A DNA stretch of 64,000 bases from Streptomyces albogriseolus (GTDB taxonomy: Bacteria > Actinomycetota > Actinomycetes > Streptomycetales > Streptomycetaceae): positions 158,729-222,728 of the forward strand of contig BMVA01000014.1 of NCBI GenBank assembly GCA_014650475.1. The letters run 5' to 3'. This document shows, piece by piece, positions 25,587 through 34,094 of the stretch. Each line of letters starts with the position of its first letter. The first letter of the stretch is position 1. The notes under the pieces were generated by a model that was given only the letters and a program-made list of their open reading frames with translations, was not told where the DNA came from and did no database searches. Position numbers and translations under genes: made by a program.

Positions 25587-26488
25587 GTTCCGTCCTGTAC
25601 GACGCCCAGGGGCCCCGTGCCAAGCGGCGGAACGCCGTCTTCACGGTGGTCTTCCTCCTCGCCCTCGCCGCCCTGCTGTGGTGGGTCTTCGGCACCCTCA
25701 ACGACAAGGGCCAGCTGGAGTGGGCCCTGTGGAAGCCGTTCTTCACCGGCACCGAGGCCTGGACCACGTACATCTGGCCGGGTTTGCAGAACACGCTGAA
25801 GGCCGCCGTGCTCGCGGTGATCATCGCGCTGCCGCTCGGCGCGGTCCTCGGCATCGCCCGTCTCTCGGACCACGCCTGGGTCCGCGTCCCGGCCGGCATC
25901 GTGGTGGAGTTCTTCCGCGCCATCCCCGTGCTGGTCCTGATGATCTTCGGCCTGGCGCTGTTCGCCGAGTACACCGACGTCAGCTCCGACGACCGTCCGC
26001 TGTACGCGGTCGTCACGGGCCTGGTGCTCTACAACGCCTCCGTCCTCGCGGAGATCGTGCGCGCCGGCATCCTGTCGCTGCCCAAAGGCCAGTCCGAGGC
26101 CGCGATGGCGATCGGCCTGCGCAAGAACCAGCTGATGCGGCTGGTCCTGCTGCCGCAGGCGGTCACCGCGATGCTCCCGGCCATCGTCAGCCAGCTCGTC
26201 GTCATCGTGAAGGACACCGCCCTCGGCGGCGCCGTCCTCACCTTCCCCGAGCTGCTCGCCTCGGCCAACACCATGAGCGGCTACTACGGCGCCAACGTGA
26301 TCGCCAGCTTCACCGTGGTCGCCGTGCTCTTCATCGCGCTCAACTTCGCCCTCACCTCCTTCGCCTCCTGGCTCGAGGCGCGCCTGCGCCGCAGCAAGCG
26401 CGGCACGGGTGCGGTGCTCGGTGTCGAGGACGTCGACGACATCAACGCGGCCGAGGTCGGCGGTCCGCACAAGAACGACGGCGTCTGA
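25583..26488 (+). CDS. gluD: Glutamate ABC importer permease GluD
   Basis: This is a 301-residue permease partner of GluC. The first 65 residues include a basic head and one hydrophobic helix (AVFTVVFLLALAALLWWVF). The permease core has the EAA loop EAAMAIGLRKNQLMRLVLLPQA. The C-terminal 35 residues are acidic (GVEDVDDINAAEVGG), probably cytoplasmic. The ATG at 25583 overlaps the gluC stop by 4 bp. It is the last gene of the operon; a strong terminator follows at 26505-26548. Confidence 0.93.
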   Translation: MSSVLYDAQGPRAKRRNAVFTVVFLLALAALLWWVFGTLNDKGQLEWALWKPFFTGTEAWTTYIWPGLQNTLKAAVLAVIIALPLGAVLGIARLSDHAWVRVPAGIVVEFFRAIPVLVLMIFGLALFAEYTDVSSDDRPLYAVVTGLVLYNASVLAEIVRAGILSLPKGQSEAAMAIGLRKNQLMRLVLLPQAVTAMLPAIVSQLVVIVKDTALGGAVLTFPELLASANTMSGYYGANVIASFTVVAVLFIALNFALTSFASWLEARLRRSKRGTGAVLGVEDVDDINAAEVGGPHKNDGV

Positions 26489-26504
26489 CGCGCGACTCCT
26501 CCAT

Positions 26505-26548
26505 GACATGACTGTGGCCCGCCGGGAACGGCGGGCCACAGTCATGTC
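26505..26548. terminator. Terminator of the gluABCD operon
   Basis: A perfect 20-bp stem (left arm from gacatgactgtggcccgcc) capped by a GGAA tetraloop lies 16 bp after the gluD stop. The long stem and stable loop make it a strong terminator. Confidence 0.95.
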
Positions 26549-26779
26549 GGTGGCCGGCCGTCGTCACCGTGACGGATGAGCGATGCTCACCTGACTCATG
26601 TGATGAACTGTCACCTGCCGGGACACCTCCTGCGGCGGCTCATGATCGCCACCGTCCTTCGGTCACTTGACGCAAGCACCGGCAATAGGTTGCATACGTT
26701 CTGTGATCGTGCACCCTGCTCCATCTTCCTGTTCCCTCACGTCCTCCCCGACGTCACGCCGAGCAGGGAGCGCCGCGCC

Positions 26780-28399
26780 GTGGACCCGGTGATCGTCGTC
26801 GGAGCGGGGCCCGTCGGGCTCACGCTGGCACTGGCGCTGGCGCGACAGGACGTACCGTGCGTGGTCCTCGACGAGGGTCCGGGCAAGGACGAACCCCGTC
26901 CCGCCCGCACTGTCGTGCTGCGCGAGGACACCGCCGCGCTGATGGAGCGGCTGACCGGCCTGTCCCTCGACCACGCGGGGTTCCGTTGGGCCGGATGGCG
27001 GTCGATGCGGCGCAAGCAGGTGACGAACGAGGTCGCCTTCGAGGACGCCGAGGCCGCTCCCCTGCACATCGCCCAGCACGTCCTGACCGGCGCGCTGCGC
27101 GCGGCCCTGGAGAACGAACGGCTCGTCAAGATCGCTGTGGACAGCCGCCTGGACACCATGGAGCAGGAACGGTCCGGCGTCACCGCCCACACCCGGGGCG
27201 CCTCCGGCACCTGGTGGCGCGGCAGTTACCTGGTCGGCTGCGACGGCCCGCGCTCCACCGTGCGCAAGCTCCAGGACATCCGTTTCCCCGGCCGCACCGC
27301 GGTGGAACGTCACGCCGTCGCCGCCCTGCGCACCGAACTCCCCTGGCAGGACGAGGCGCTGCTGCACCGCTCCCCGCCCTGGCGCACCTCCGGCCCCTCC
27401 GCCGGGGAGATCACCGCCCGTCCACTGCCGGACGACGTGTGGCGGCTGGACTGGCTGCTGCCCCCGGGCAAGGACCTGGTCACCCCGGAGATGCTGCTCA
27501 CCCGCATCCGAGAGACCCTGGCCGGCTGGAACGGCGGCACAGTGCCCCCGTACGAACTCCTCGACACCGGCGTGCACACCGTCCACCACCGGCTGGCCCG
27601 GCGCTGGCGGGCCGACCGCGTCTTTCTCGCCGGGGACGCGGCCCACCTGCTCGGCGCGCTGGGCACGCACGGGCTGGACGAAGGGCTGCGCGACGCCGAC
27701 AACCTCGCCTGGAAACTGGCCCTGGCCTGGCACCACGGTCCGCACGAGGCGCTGCTCGACAGCTATCAGACCGAGCGCCGGGCGATCGTCGCCTCCAGGC
27801 TGCGCGCCGCCGACCAGACACTGCCGCTGCTGCGCGGCGGCGGAGGGCTGCGCACCTACGTCCCCGGCTCCTCGCGCGGCCTCGACACGCTCCTGATGGA
27901 CGGTCACCTCGGGCGCGGAGCCCTGGGCGCACCCGGCACGTACGCCGACTCGCCCCTCACGCCCGGCCGTCTGGACGGCGAGACGCCCGTCGGGACGGCG
28001 CCGGGGGCGGCCGTCACGGACGTGATCGTCACCGCCGAGGACGGCACCTTCGTCCGGCTCCGAGACCGGCTCGGGCGGGGCGCTCTGCTGGTGGTGCTGA
28101 TCGCGCCGGGCACGGGGGTGTGGGAACGCCGCCACTGGGTGTCCGCCGGGATCATGCCCCGGCTGGCGGCGGCCGTCTCGGCGCTGCCGCACCGGGCCGA
28201 ACTGCTGGTCGCCGAGAGCTACCCGGGCGCGGCGGCCCACACCGTGCTGCTGGTACGGCCCGACGGCCACCTGGTCACCGCGCTGAGCGGGGTCCGCCCC
28301 GCCGACTTGTACACGGCGGCCGAGGCCGTGCTCGGCGAACCCGGCGCGGCGGAGACGAAGAGGGATGCCAAGGCGGACGCCGGGGCGGCGTCGAGCTGA
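26780..28399 (+). CDS. FAD-dependent aromatic-type monooxygenase
   Basis: This 539-residue flavoprotein is of the PHBH/PheA (class A) monooxygenase type. It has the Rossmann motif VIVVGAGPVGLTLALALARQ at the start, the middle DG-like motif VGCDGPRSTVRK, and the second FAD motif FLAGDAAHLLGALGTHGLDEG. The C-terminal 150 residues resemble the thioredoxin-like domain of PheA-type hydroxylases (LVVLIAPGTGVW) with no active-site CxxC. I start at GTG 26780, which has GGGAG upstream; the longer frame crosses the likely promoter region. It is a single gene with unknown substrate, not in a recognisable pathway cluster. Confidence 0.85.
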   Translation: MDPVIVVGAGPVGLTLALALARQDVPCVVLDEGPGKDEPRPARTVVLREDTAALMERLTGLSLDHAGFRWAGWRSMRRKQVTNEVAFEDAEAAPLHIAQHVLTGALRAALENERLVKIAVDSRLDTMEQERSGVTAHTRGASGTWWRGSYLVGCDGPRSTVRKLQDIRFPGRTAVERHAVAALRTELPWQDEALLHRSPPWRTSGPSAGEITARPLPDDVWRLDWLLPPGKDLVTPEMLLTRIRETLAGWNGGTVPPYELLDTGVHTVHHRLARRWRADRVFLAGDAAHLLGALGTHGLDEGLRDADNLAWKLALAWHHGPHEALLDSYQTERRAIVASRLRAADQTLPLLRGGGGLRTYVPGSSRGLDTLLMDGHLGRGALGAPGTYADSPLTPGRLDGETPVGTAPGAAVTDVIVTAEDGTFVRLRDRLGRGALLVVLIAPGTGVWERRHWVSAGIMPRLAAAVSALPHRAELLVAESYPGAAAHTVLLVRPDGHLVTALSGVRPADLYTAAEAVLGEPGAAETKRDAKADAGAASS

Positions 28400-28487
28400 C
28401 GCTCAGGGCCTGCGCCCCGCCGCGCCGCGTCCGGCGCCCTGCCCTCGGCCCTCGGCCCTCTGGCCCTCGGCACAGTACGGTCAGCGG

Positions 28488-28519
28488 GCCGTGGGCGCCG
28501 CGGGTGCGACGCCCACGGC
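28488..28519. terminator. Probable terminator between the monooxygenase gene and terC
   Basis: A perfect 10-bp inverted repeat (gccgtgggcg / cgcccacggc) with a 12-nt loop lies between the two convergent genes. Confidence 0.6.
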
Positions 28520-28544
28520 GAGGGCGGCGGAGCGGGAGTGATCG

Positions 28545-29609
28545 CTACGGTCGGGGTGGCTCCGTACCGTGCGAGTGGCCGGCAGGCGCGGAGCCCTGGC
28601 CGGTCGCCCGGCCGGTGTCGGCGGCGTCCGCGCTGCCCGTACCCGGCGGGGCGCCGGCGTGGTCGCCGTCGTCGCCGTGGTCGTCGCGCGTGGCGACGAG
28701 GGACCAGCCGATGGACACCGTGATGGTGACGACGATGACGCCGAGAGTCAGGGGAATGGGCAGCTTGCCCACGGGGGTCTCGGAGAGGATCAGTTTGACA
28801 CCGGCGAAGGCGAGCAGCACCGCGAGCCCGTAGTGGAGATAGGCGAAGCGGCGCAGCAGGCCCGCCAGGCAGAAGTACAGACTGCGCAGGCCGAGCACCG
28901 CGAAGGCGTTGGCGGTCCACACCAGGAACGTGTTGGTGGTGATCGCAAGGATCGCGGCGACGGAGTCGACGGCGAAGATCAGGTCGGTGGCCTCGATCGC
29001 GACCAGGGCCACGAACAGCAGGGTGGCCACGCGCCGCCCGTTGATCTTCGTGAAGAACCGGCCACCGTGGAACCTCGGGTCCGTGGGGATGATCCTCTTC
29101 ACCAGACGGACGACGATGTTGCGGTCCGGGTGGACTTCCTCGTCCTTGGAGACGGCCATCTTGTAGCCGGTCCAGATGAGGAACGCACCGAACAGGTAGG
29201 CGGTCCAGAAGAAGAGCTGCAGCAGTTCGGCGCCGACGAAGATGAACACCAGCCGGAACACCAGAGCGCCGATGACACCCCAGAACAGGACCTTGTGCTG
29301 GTACGCGTCGGGCACGGCGAAGAACGAGAAGACCAGGGCGAAGACGAAGACGTTGTCGATCGAGAGTGCCTTCTCGATCAGGTATCCGGCGTAGTAGGTG
29401 GAGGACACGTCTCCGCCCTGCCACGCGAGCAGGACCAGCCCGAAGGCCAGGCCGATCGCGATCCACACCCCGGACCAGACGGCCGCCTCCTTGAACCCGA
29501 TGACGTGGTTGTCCCGGTGGGCGATCAGATCGACGGCGAGCATGACGGCGATGACGAGCGAGACCGCGGCCCACACCCACAGCGGGACGGCGAACGACAG
29601 ATCATTCAT
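28545..29609 (-). CDS. TerC family integral membrane protein
   Basis: This 354-residue membrane protein is of the TerC/Alx family. Members export manganese or are tied to tellurite resistance and metalation of secreted proteins. About eight hydrophobic segments are visible, with the family's acidic intramembrane motifs EKALSIDNVFVFALVF and EATDLIFAVDSVAAIL. The last 45 residues are Gly/Asp/His-rich (DDHGDDGDHAG, then GHSHGTE), a possible cytoplasmic metal-binding tail. The ATG at 29609 begins MNDLSFAVPLW. A small ORF overlaps its start, and a winged-helix regulator is divergent from it. No yybP-ykoY riboswitch was evident by eye. Confidence 0.92.
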   Translation of the reverse strand: MNDLSFAVPLWVWAAVSLVIAVMLAVDLIAHRDNHVIGFKEAAVWSGVWIAIGLAFGLVLLAWQGGDVSSTYYAGYLIEKALSIDNVFVFALVFSFFAVPDAYQHKVLFWGVIGALVFRLVFIFVGAELLQLFFWTAYLFGAFLIWTGYKMAVSKDEEVHPDRNIVVRLVKRIIPTDPRFHGGRFFTKINGRRVATLLFVALVAIEATDLIFAVDSVAAILAITTNTFLVWTANAFAVLGLRSLYFCLAGLLRRFAYLHYGLAVLLAFAGVKLILSETPVGKLPIPLTLGVIVVTITVSIGWSLVATRDDHGDDGDHAGAPPGTGSADAADTGRATGQGSAPAGHSHGTEPPRP

Positions 29610-29724
29610 GGCACATCGAGTTCCTCGGACGGAGTCGGACCGCGGAGACGGCGGGCGGGCGCCTCCGGGCCGGGATCCCCACGGTCCGCATCACGGCGGG
29701 ACGGGTCTGGGTACAGACGGACAT
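29602..29724 (-). CDS. Possible 40-residue leader ORF overlapping the terC start
   Basis: The ATG at 29724 has GAGGGGG 7 nt upstream and opens a 40-codon frame (MSVCTQTRPAVMRTVG at the start, ending MCHE) whose stop lies 8 nt inside terC. This arrangement would couple terC translation to the small ORF. The peptide is Arg/Pro-rich and basic, with Cys at 4 and 38. It may be a regulatory leader or chance. I recognise no family. Confidence 0.4.
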   Translation of the reverse strand: MSVCTQTRPAVMRTVGIPARRRPPAVSAVRLRPRNSMCHE

Positions 29725-29872
29725 CGAGAACCCCCTCAAAGGGGACGAGTAAGGACATCGAGCGATGTGTTCATCCTCGCCCGGCACATCAAAACCCGTC
29801 AAGACTTACGCGAAAATTCTTTCGTCAATAGAGTTTCGTGAAACGACCTTGGTCAGGTGAACTCGGCTTCGT

Positions 29873-30223
29873 ATGATGAAGACCATGAGCCGGCCTTCCT
29901 CCGCACGTGGCGACCAGTGGACGTTCCTGACCAATCACGCGCGCGTCCTGATCGCCCTCGCCCAGGACCCCGACGCGCGGCTCCGGGACGTCGCCGAGCG
30001 CATCGGCATCACCGAACGCGCCGTCCAGCTGATCGTCGCCGACCTCGAATCGGCCGGATACCTCACGCGCACGCGCATCGGCCGCCGCAACCGCTACACG
30101 ATCGACTTCACCGTCGCCCTGCGCCATCCCACCGAGGCCGACCATCCCGTCGGCGACCTGCTGACGACCTTCATCCACCGCGAGGACACTCCGGCAGCCG
30201 ACTCCGGACCCGCCGCCTCCTGA
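29873..30223 (+). CDS. MarR-like winged-helix transcriptional regulator
   Basis: This is a protein of about 116 residues with a compact winged helix: a first helix TNHARVLIALAQDP, the HTH LRDVAERIGITERAVQLIVADLE, and a wing GYLTRTRIGRRNRYTID. The C-terminal 25 residues are acidic and loose. It is shorter than a typical MarR protein and lacks the long dimer helices. Starts at 29873 and 29885 are both possible. Divergent from terC across about 260 bp, it may regulate terC. Confidence 0.83.
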   Translation: MMKTMSRPSSARGDQWTFLTNHARVLIALAQDPDARLRDVAERIGITERAVQLIVADLESAGYLTRTRIGRRNRYTIDFTVALRHPTEADHPVGDLLTTFIHREDTPAADSGPAAS

Positions 30224-30310
30224 CCCACCCGGCGTCCGCGTCGGACGAGGGAGTGCGAGGCAGTCAGCGGCGTCCGGGGCGCCGACGGAGCACAGGGGCA
30301 TTTGGGGCAA

Positions 30311-30350
30311 AAGTAACTTTAAGTGACTCAAGTGGCGGAAAGTCTCATCG
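30311..30350. repeat. Direct repeats with about 10-bp period upstream of the DUF4397 gene
   Basis: The words AAGTAACTTT, AAGTGACTCA, AGTGGCGGAA and AGTCTCATCG follow each other at about 10-bp spacing, with AAGT/AGTG heads on one helix face. Such phased direct repeats often mark multimeric activator sites. This is an AT-richer spot in a 211-bp gap between the winged-helix gene and the DUF4397 gene. Confidence 0.45.
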
Positions 30351-30434
30351 CTTCTCACTATGGACCAGGCGCCGCCACGCGGTCCGTGATGACGACCGCG
30401 GCAGCGCAGACCGGCCCCCACGAAGGGAGTTCCG

Positions 30435-31274
30435 ATGACGAAGCGCAGCAGGAAGACAACCGCCGCCACCGCCGGTGCCTGCGTCCTGTCCCTCGCCGTG
30501 GCCGTTCCGGCCTCCGCGGAGAGTACGGCGCAGGAGGACGGCAAGGCGTCCGTGTCCGTGTTTCACGGCGTTCCCGGCCTCACCGTCGACGTGTTCGCCA
30601 ACGGGAACGAACTGCTTCCCGACTTCAAGCCCGGCACCCTGACCGAGCCCCAGCCCCTGGACCCGGGCACCTACGACATCAAGATCTTCCCTGACGGCGA
30701 GGGCCCCGACGGCACTCCCGCCATCCAGAAGAGCGTCGATGTCCCGGCCGGGGCGAACGCGACGCTCGCGGCCCACCTCGACGCGCAGGGCAACCCCACG
30801 CTCACCGCGTTCGTCAACGACACCTCCGAGGTTCCGGCCGGCCAGGCGCGACTGACCGTCCGTCATGTGGCCGCGGCACCCGCCGTGGACGTCCGGGCGG
30901 GCGGCGAGCCGGTCGTCCGGGACCTGACCAACCCGAACGAGAAGTCGCTCGAGGTGCCCGCCGGCACGGTGAACGCCGACGTCGTCCTGGCCGGGACCGA
31001 CACCGTGGCCATCGGCCCCGCCGACCTCGACCTGGCCGAGGGCACCAGCACGGTCGTCTACGCCTGGGGCAGCGCCGAGGACAAGAACCTCGCGCTGAAG
31101 ACTCAGACGATCAGCGGCATGGACTCCGCGCCGAACGGTGTGGACGCCGGTGAGAGCGGAGCCATGGCCTCCGACAACGAGTCCGCCACCGCCTGGCTGG
31201 CCTGGAGCGCCGCGGGTGCCGTCGCGGTCGCCGGTCTGCTGGCCGCCCGCCGTCTGCGCGCCCGGGGCGACTGA
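30435..31274 (+). CDS. DUF4397-domain surface protein
   Basis: This 279-residue exported protein has a Sec signal (KRSRKTTAATAGACVLSLAV, cleaved near ASA-ES), a beta-rich DUF4397 region in two halves (VSVFHGVPGLTVDVFANG; LTVRHVAAAPAVDVRAGG), an acidic linker, and a C-terminal TM helix with basic tail (AGAVAVAGLLAARRLRARG). The C-terminus looks like a sortase sorting signal, but I see no LPxTG or LAxTG before the helix. The class F sortase gene begins 5 bp later, so the two are almost certainly cotranscribed. The ATG at 30435 follows AAGGGAG. Confidence 0.88.
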   Translation: MTKRSRKTTAATAGACVLSLAVAVPASAESTAQEDGKASVSVFHGVPGLTVDVFANGNELLPDFKPGTLTEPQPLDPGTYDIKIFPDGEGPDGTPAIQKSVDVPAGANATLAAHLDAQGNPTLTAFVNDTSEVPAGQARLTVRHVAAAPAVDVRAGGEPVVRDLTNPNEKSLEVPAGTVNADVVLAGTDTVAIGPADLDLAEGTSTVVYAWGSAEDKNLALKTQTISGMDSAPNGVDAGESGAMASDNESATAWLAWSAAGAVAVAGLLAARRLRARGD

Positions 31275-31279
31275 CGGCC

Positions 31280-31960
31280 GTGCGTTCCCGCACAGGGCCC
31301 CGACGGCCGCCGCGGCGGCCCACCGCGGCGGCCGTCGGGGCCGCCGCGGTCGCCGCCCTCGTCCTGGCGGCGCTGCTGGTCTGGTCGCTGTGGCCGTCCG
31401 GAGTCTCGGTGCCGTCGGACTTCGGCACCCGTCCGCGTGCCCTGGAGCCCGCGACCGGGGCGTCGTCCGGGATTCTCGACGACGCACCGGGCGAGCGGAA
31501 GACATCCCGCCCCGTGTCCGAACCGACGGCGCTCCGCGTCCCCCGGGTCTCCCTGGAGGCCCGGGTCCAGGACGTCGGCGTCCGGGGCGACGGCACGGTG
31601 GAGATCCCCGACGACGCGGAGCAGGCCGGCTGGTACCGCTTCGGGCCCGCACCGGGCGCCCCCGAGGGCTCCGCCGTCCTGATCGGCCACGTGGACGACC
31701 GCACCGGTGACCTGGGCGCCTTCGCCAAGCTGTACGGGGTCCGGAAGGGCGACGCCATCACCGTCGCCCGCGAGGACGCGCCTCCCGTCCGGTACGAGGT
31801 GACGGCCCGCGAGGTGGTCGACAAGGACAGGCTCCCCGACGAGGTGTTCCGGCGCCACGGGCAGCCGGTCCTGACCCTGGTCACCTGCGCGCCCCCGTAC
31901 GACCGCGAGCGCGGCGGTTACCAGCGGAATCTGCTGGTGTACGCGGTCCCGGCCGGGTGA
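31280..31960 (+). CDS. Class F sortase
   Basis: This is a 226-residue membrane-anchored sortase, a cysteine transpeptidase that attaches proteins to the cell envelope. One N-terminal TM helix (about 17-36) precedes a linker of about 45 residues. The sortase fold carries His137 in VLIGHVDD, Cys203 in TLVTCAPP, and a downstream Arg near 209-216. It starts with GTG at 31280, 5 bp after the DUF4397 gene. The pairing of a class F sortase with a DUF4397 protein is common in Streptomyces; the substrate and sorting motif are uncertain. Confidence 0.92.
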   Translation: MRSRTGPRRPPRRPTAAAVGAAAVAALVLAALLVWSLWPSGVSVPSDFGTRPRALEPATGASSGILDDAPGERKTSRPVSEPTALRVPRVSLEARVQDVGVRGDGTVEIPDDAEQAGWYRFGPAPGAPEGSAVLIGHVDDRTGDLGAFAKLYGVRKGDAITVAREDAPPVRYEVTAREVVDKDRLPDEVFRRHGQPVLTLVTCAPPYDRERGGYQRNLLVYAVPAG

Positions 31961-32001
31961 TCCGCCGGACCGGACCGGGCGACCGGTGCGGTCCCGCCGC
32001 T

Positions 32002-32811
32002 TCAGAACGGCTCGTCGCCGAGGAGGTCCGTGTCCTCGCCCTCTTCCTCCAGGGCCTGGCGGACCACGCGCAGGGCGAGGCCCTCCGGGTAGCCCTTGCG
32101 GGCGAGCATGCCGGCGAGGCGGCGTATCCGCTTGTCGCGGTCGAGGCCGCGAGTGGCGCGCAGCTTACGGGCCACCAGTTCGCGGGCGGTCTCCTCCTCC
32201 TGCTCGGAGTCGAGCTGGGAGACGGCCTCGTCGATCAGCGCGGAGTCGACGCCCTTGGTGCGCAGCTCCCGCGCGAGGGCGCGCCGGGCCAGCCCGCGGC
32301 CGTGGTGCCGGGACTCCACCCAGGCGTCCGCGAAGGCGCTGTCGTTGATCAGTCCGACCTCCTCGAACCGGGACAGCACCTCCTCGGCGGCCTCGTCGGG
32401 GATCTCCCGCTTGCGGAGCGCGTCGGCGAGCTGCTTCCGGGTGCGCGGGGTCCCGGTGAGCAGCCGCAGACAGATCGCCCGCGCCCGCTCCACCGGGTCC
32501 CCCGGAGGTTCCTCCCGCTCTGCCCTCACCGAGTCGGAGGCGCCTCCGTCCGCCGCGGCCGCCTCGCCGAAGGATCGGCGTCGGCGCCCGCGTCCACCGT
32601 GCGGCCCGCCGTCACGCGAGCCACCCGCCCGTGCCGTACGACCGCCGCGTCGCCGGCCGCCGCCACCGCCCGCTTCCGGGAGGCCGGGGTCCGCGTCGTC
32701 GTACGCCGTGTCACCGCCGACGGCCGGGTCCTCGCCGCCCACGGCGTCCCTCCCCCGTGGGACACCGGGAGCGTCGTACTCGTACTCGGCCCAGTCGGTT
32801 CGTCGGGTCAC
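32002..32811 (-). CDS. recX: RecX, regulator of RecA
   Basis: RecX binds RecA filaments and limits RecA activity. The 269-residue product is longer than usual: its first roughly 105 residues are a disordered Gly/Arg/Asp-rich extension (for example GRRRRSF). The RecX three-helix repeats follow from about 110 (CLRLLTGTPRTRKQLADAL; GLINDSAFADAWVESR; VARKLRATRGLDRDKRIRR). It starts with GTG at 32811, 3 bp after the recA stop, so recA-recX form one transcript. The extension could add DNA or partner contacts; that is inference. Confidence 0.94.
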   Translation of the reverse strand: MTRRTDWAEYEYDAPGVPRGRDAVGGEDPAVGGDTAYDDADPGLPEAGGGGGRRRGGRTARAGGSRDGGPHGGRGRRRRSFGEAAAADGGASDSVRAEREEPPGDPVERARAICLRLLTGTPRTRKQLADALRKREIPDEAAEEVLSRFEEVGLINDSAFADAWVESRHHGRGLARRALARELRTKGVDSALIDEAVSQLDSEQEEETARELVARKLRATRGLDRDKRIRRLAGMLARKGYPEGLALRVVRQALEEEGEDTDLLGDEPF

Positions 32812-32814
32812 GGG

Positions 32815-33930
32815 TCAGCTCTTGGCCGCCGCGGCCTTGGACTTGGTGCTCTTGGCCGCCGGGGCCGGTACCGCCGCGGGCTCGGCCGGAGCGGCGGCGG
32901 CGTCCGCGCCCGCCTCGGCGGGGGTCTCCTCGGGCCGGACGCCCACGCCCAGCTTGGTGAGGATCTTCTTCTCGATCTCGTTGGCGAGGTCGGGGTTGTC
33001 CTTCAGGAAGTTGCGGGCGTTCTCCTTGCCCTGGCCGAGCTGGTCGCCCTCGTACGTGTACCAGGCGCCGGCCTTGCGGACGAAGCCGTGCTCCACGCCC
33101 ATGTCGATCAGACCGCCCTCGCGGCTGATGCCCTGGCCGTAGAGGATGTCGAACTCGGCCTGCTTGAAGGGCGGCGCGACCTTGTTCTTGACGACCTTGC
33201 AGCGGGTGCGGTTGCCGACCGCCTCGGTGCCGTCCTTGAGGGTCTCGATGCGGCGGATGTCGATACGCACGGAGGCGTAGAACTTCAGCGCGCGGCCACC
33301 GGTCGTGGTCTCCGGCGAGCCGAACATCACGCCGATCTTCTCGCGGAGCTGGTTGATGAAGATCGCGGTGGTCTTGGACTGGTTGAGCGCGCTGGTGATC
33401 TTCCGCAGGGCCTGGCTCATCAGACGGGCCTGCAGACCCACGTGGCTGTCGCCCATCTCGCCCTCGATCTCGGCGCGGGGCACGAGCGCCGCGACGGAGT
33501 CGATGACGATGAGGTCGAGGGCGCCGGAGCGGACCAGCATGTCCACGATCTCCAGGGCCTGCTCGCCGTTGTCCGGCTGGGACAGGATGAGGTTGTCGAT
33601 GTCGACGCCGAGCTTCTTCGCGTACTCGGGGTCGAGGGCGTGCTCCGCGTCCACGAACGCGACCTGGCCGCCGGCCCTCTGCGCGTTCGCCACCGCGTGC
33701 AGGGTCAGGGTCGTCTTACCGGAGGACTCCGGTCCGTAGATCTCCACCACACGGCCGCGCGGCAGGCCGCCGACGCCGAGGGCCACGTCGAGCGCGGTCG
33801 ACCCGGTCGGGATGACCTCGATGGGCTCCTTCGACCGCTCGCCCATGCGCATGACCGCGCCCTTGCCGAATTGCCGTTCAATCTGTGCGAGCGCGGCGTC
33901 GAGCGCCTTCTCGCGGTCGGTTCCTGCCAT
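32815..33930 (-). CDS. recA: RecA recombinase
   Basis: RecA performs homologous recombination and, as a nucleoprotein filament, triggers LexA self-cleavage. The 371-residue product starts [10 protein letters not shown] at the ATG at 33930; the longer frame to 34011 covers the leader and is rejected. Walker A GPESSGKT is at 66-73, Walker [13 protein letters not shown], and loop L2 with GSPETTTGG is present. The C-terminal 45 residues are Ala/Pro/Lys-rich, as in other streptomycete RecA proteins. The 241-bp upstream region holds a promoter with an SOS box and a DnaA-box-like 9-mer. Confidence 0.97.
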   Translation of the reverse strand: MAGTDREKALDAALAQIERQFGKGAVMRMGERSKEPIEVIPTGSTALDVALGVGGLPRGRVVEIYGPESSGKTTLTLHAVANAQRAGGQVAFVDAEHALDPEYAKKLGVDIDNLILSQPDNGEQALEIVDMLVRSGALDLIVIDSVAALVPRAEIEGEMGDSHVGLQARLMSQALRKITSALNQSKTTAIFINQLREKIGVMFGSPETTTGGRALKFYASVRIDIRRIETLKDGTEAVGNRTRCKVVKNKVAPPFKQAEFDILYGQGISREGGLIDMGVEHGFVRKAGAWYTYEGDQLGQGKENARNFLKDNPDLANEIEKKILTKLGVGVRPEETPAEAGADAAAAPAEPAAVPAPAAKSTKSKAAAAKS

Positions 33931-34019
33931 GGGTTCCACCCGGTTTGCTTGAGTCGATCGCTTCACGTCAAAGACGCTAACGCCTGCCACTGACAACGCG
34001 CCCCGACGCACGTCCGGCC

Positions 34020-34028
34020 TGTGGATAA
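34020..34028. promoter_or_regulatory. DnaA-box 9-mer in the recA leader
   Basis: TGTGGATAA is the exact reverse complement of the classic DnaA box TTATCCACA. It lies about 90 bp before the recA start, downstream of the SOS-box promoter. A single box may be chance. Confidence 0.45.
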
Positions 34029-34094
34029 CCCGGGCGCCTACCCAGCCGAACTGGGGCAGAACGCCCGGCGTTGAGCCTCACCGGCTCCCCCATA

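Noticed and set aside
26667-26696. Promoter TTGACG with TGCATA before the FAD monooxygenase
   Set aside because: The -10 match is poor at any acceptable spacing; the site is plausible but not supported well enough to list.
29641-29780. yybP-ykoY manganese riboswitch upstream of terC
   Set aside because: I could not find the conserved loop sequences or paired helices by eye; a covariance search would be decisive.
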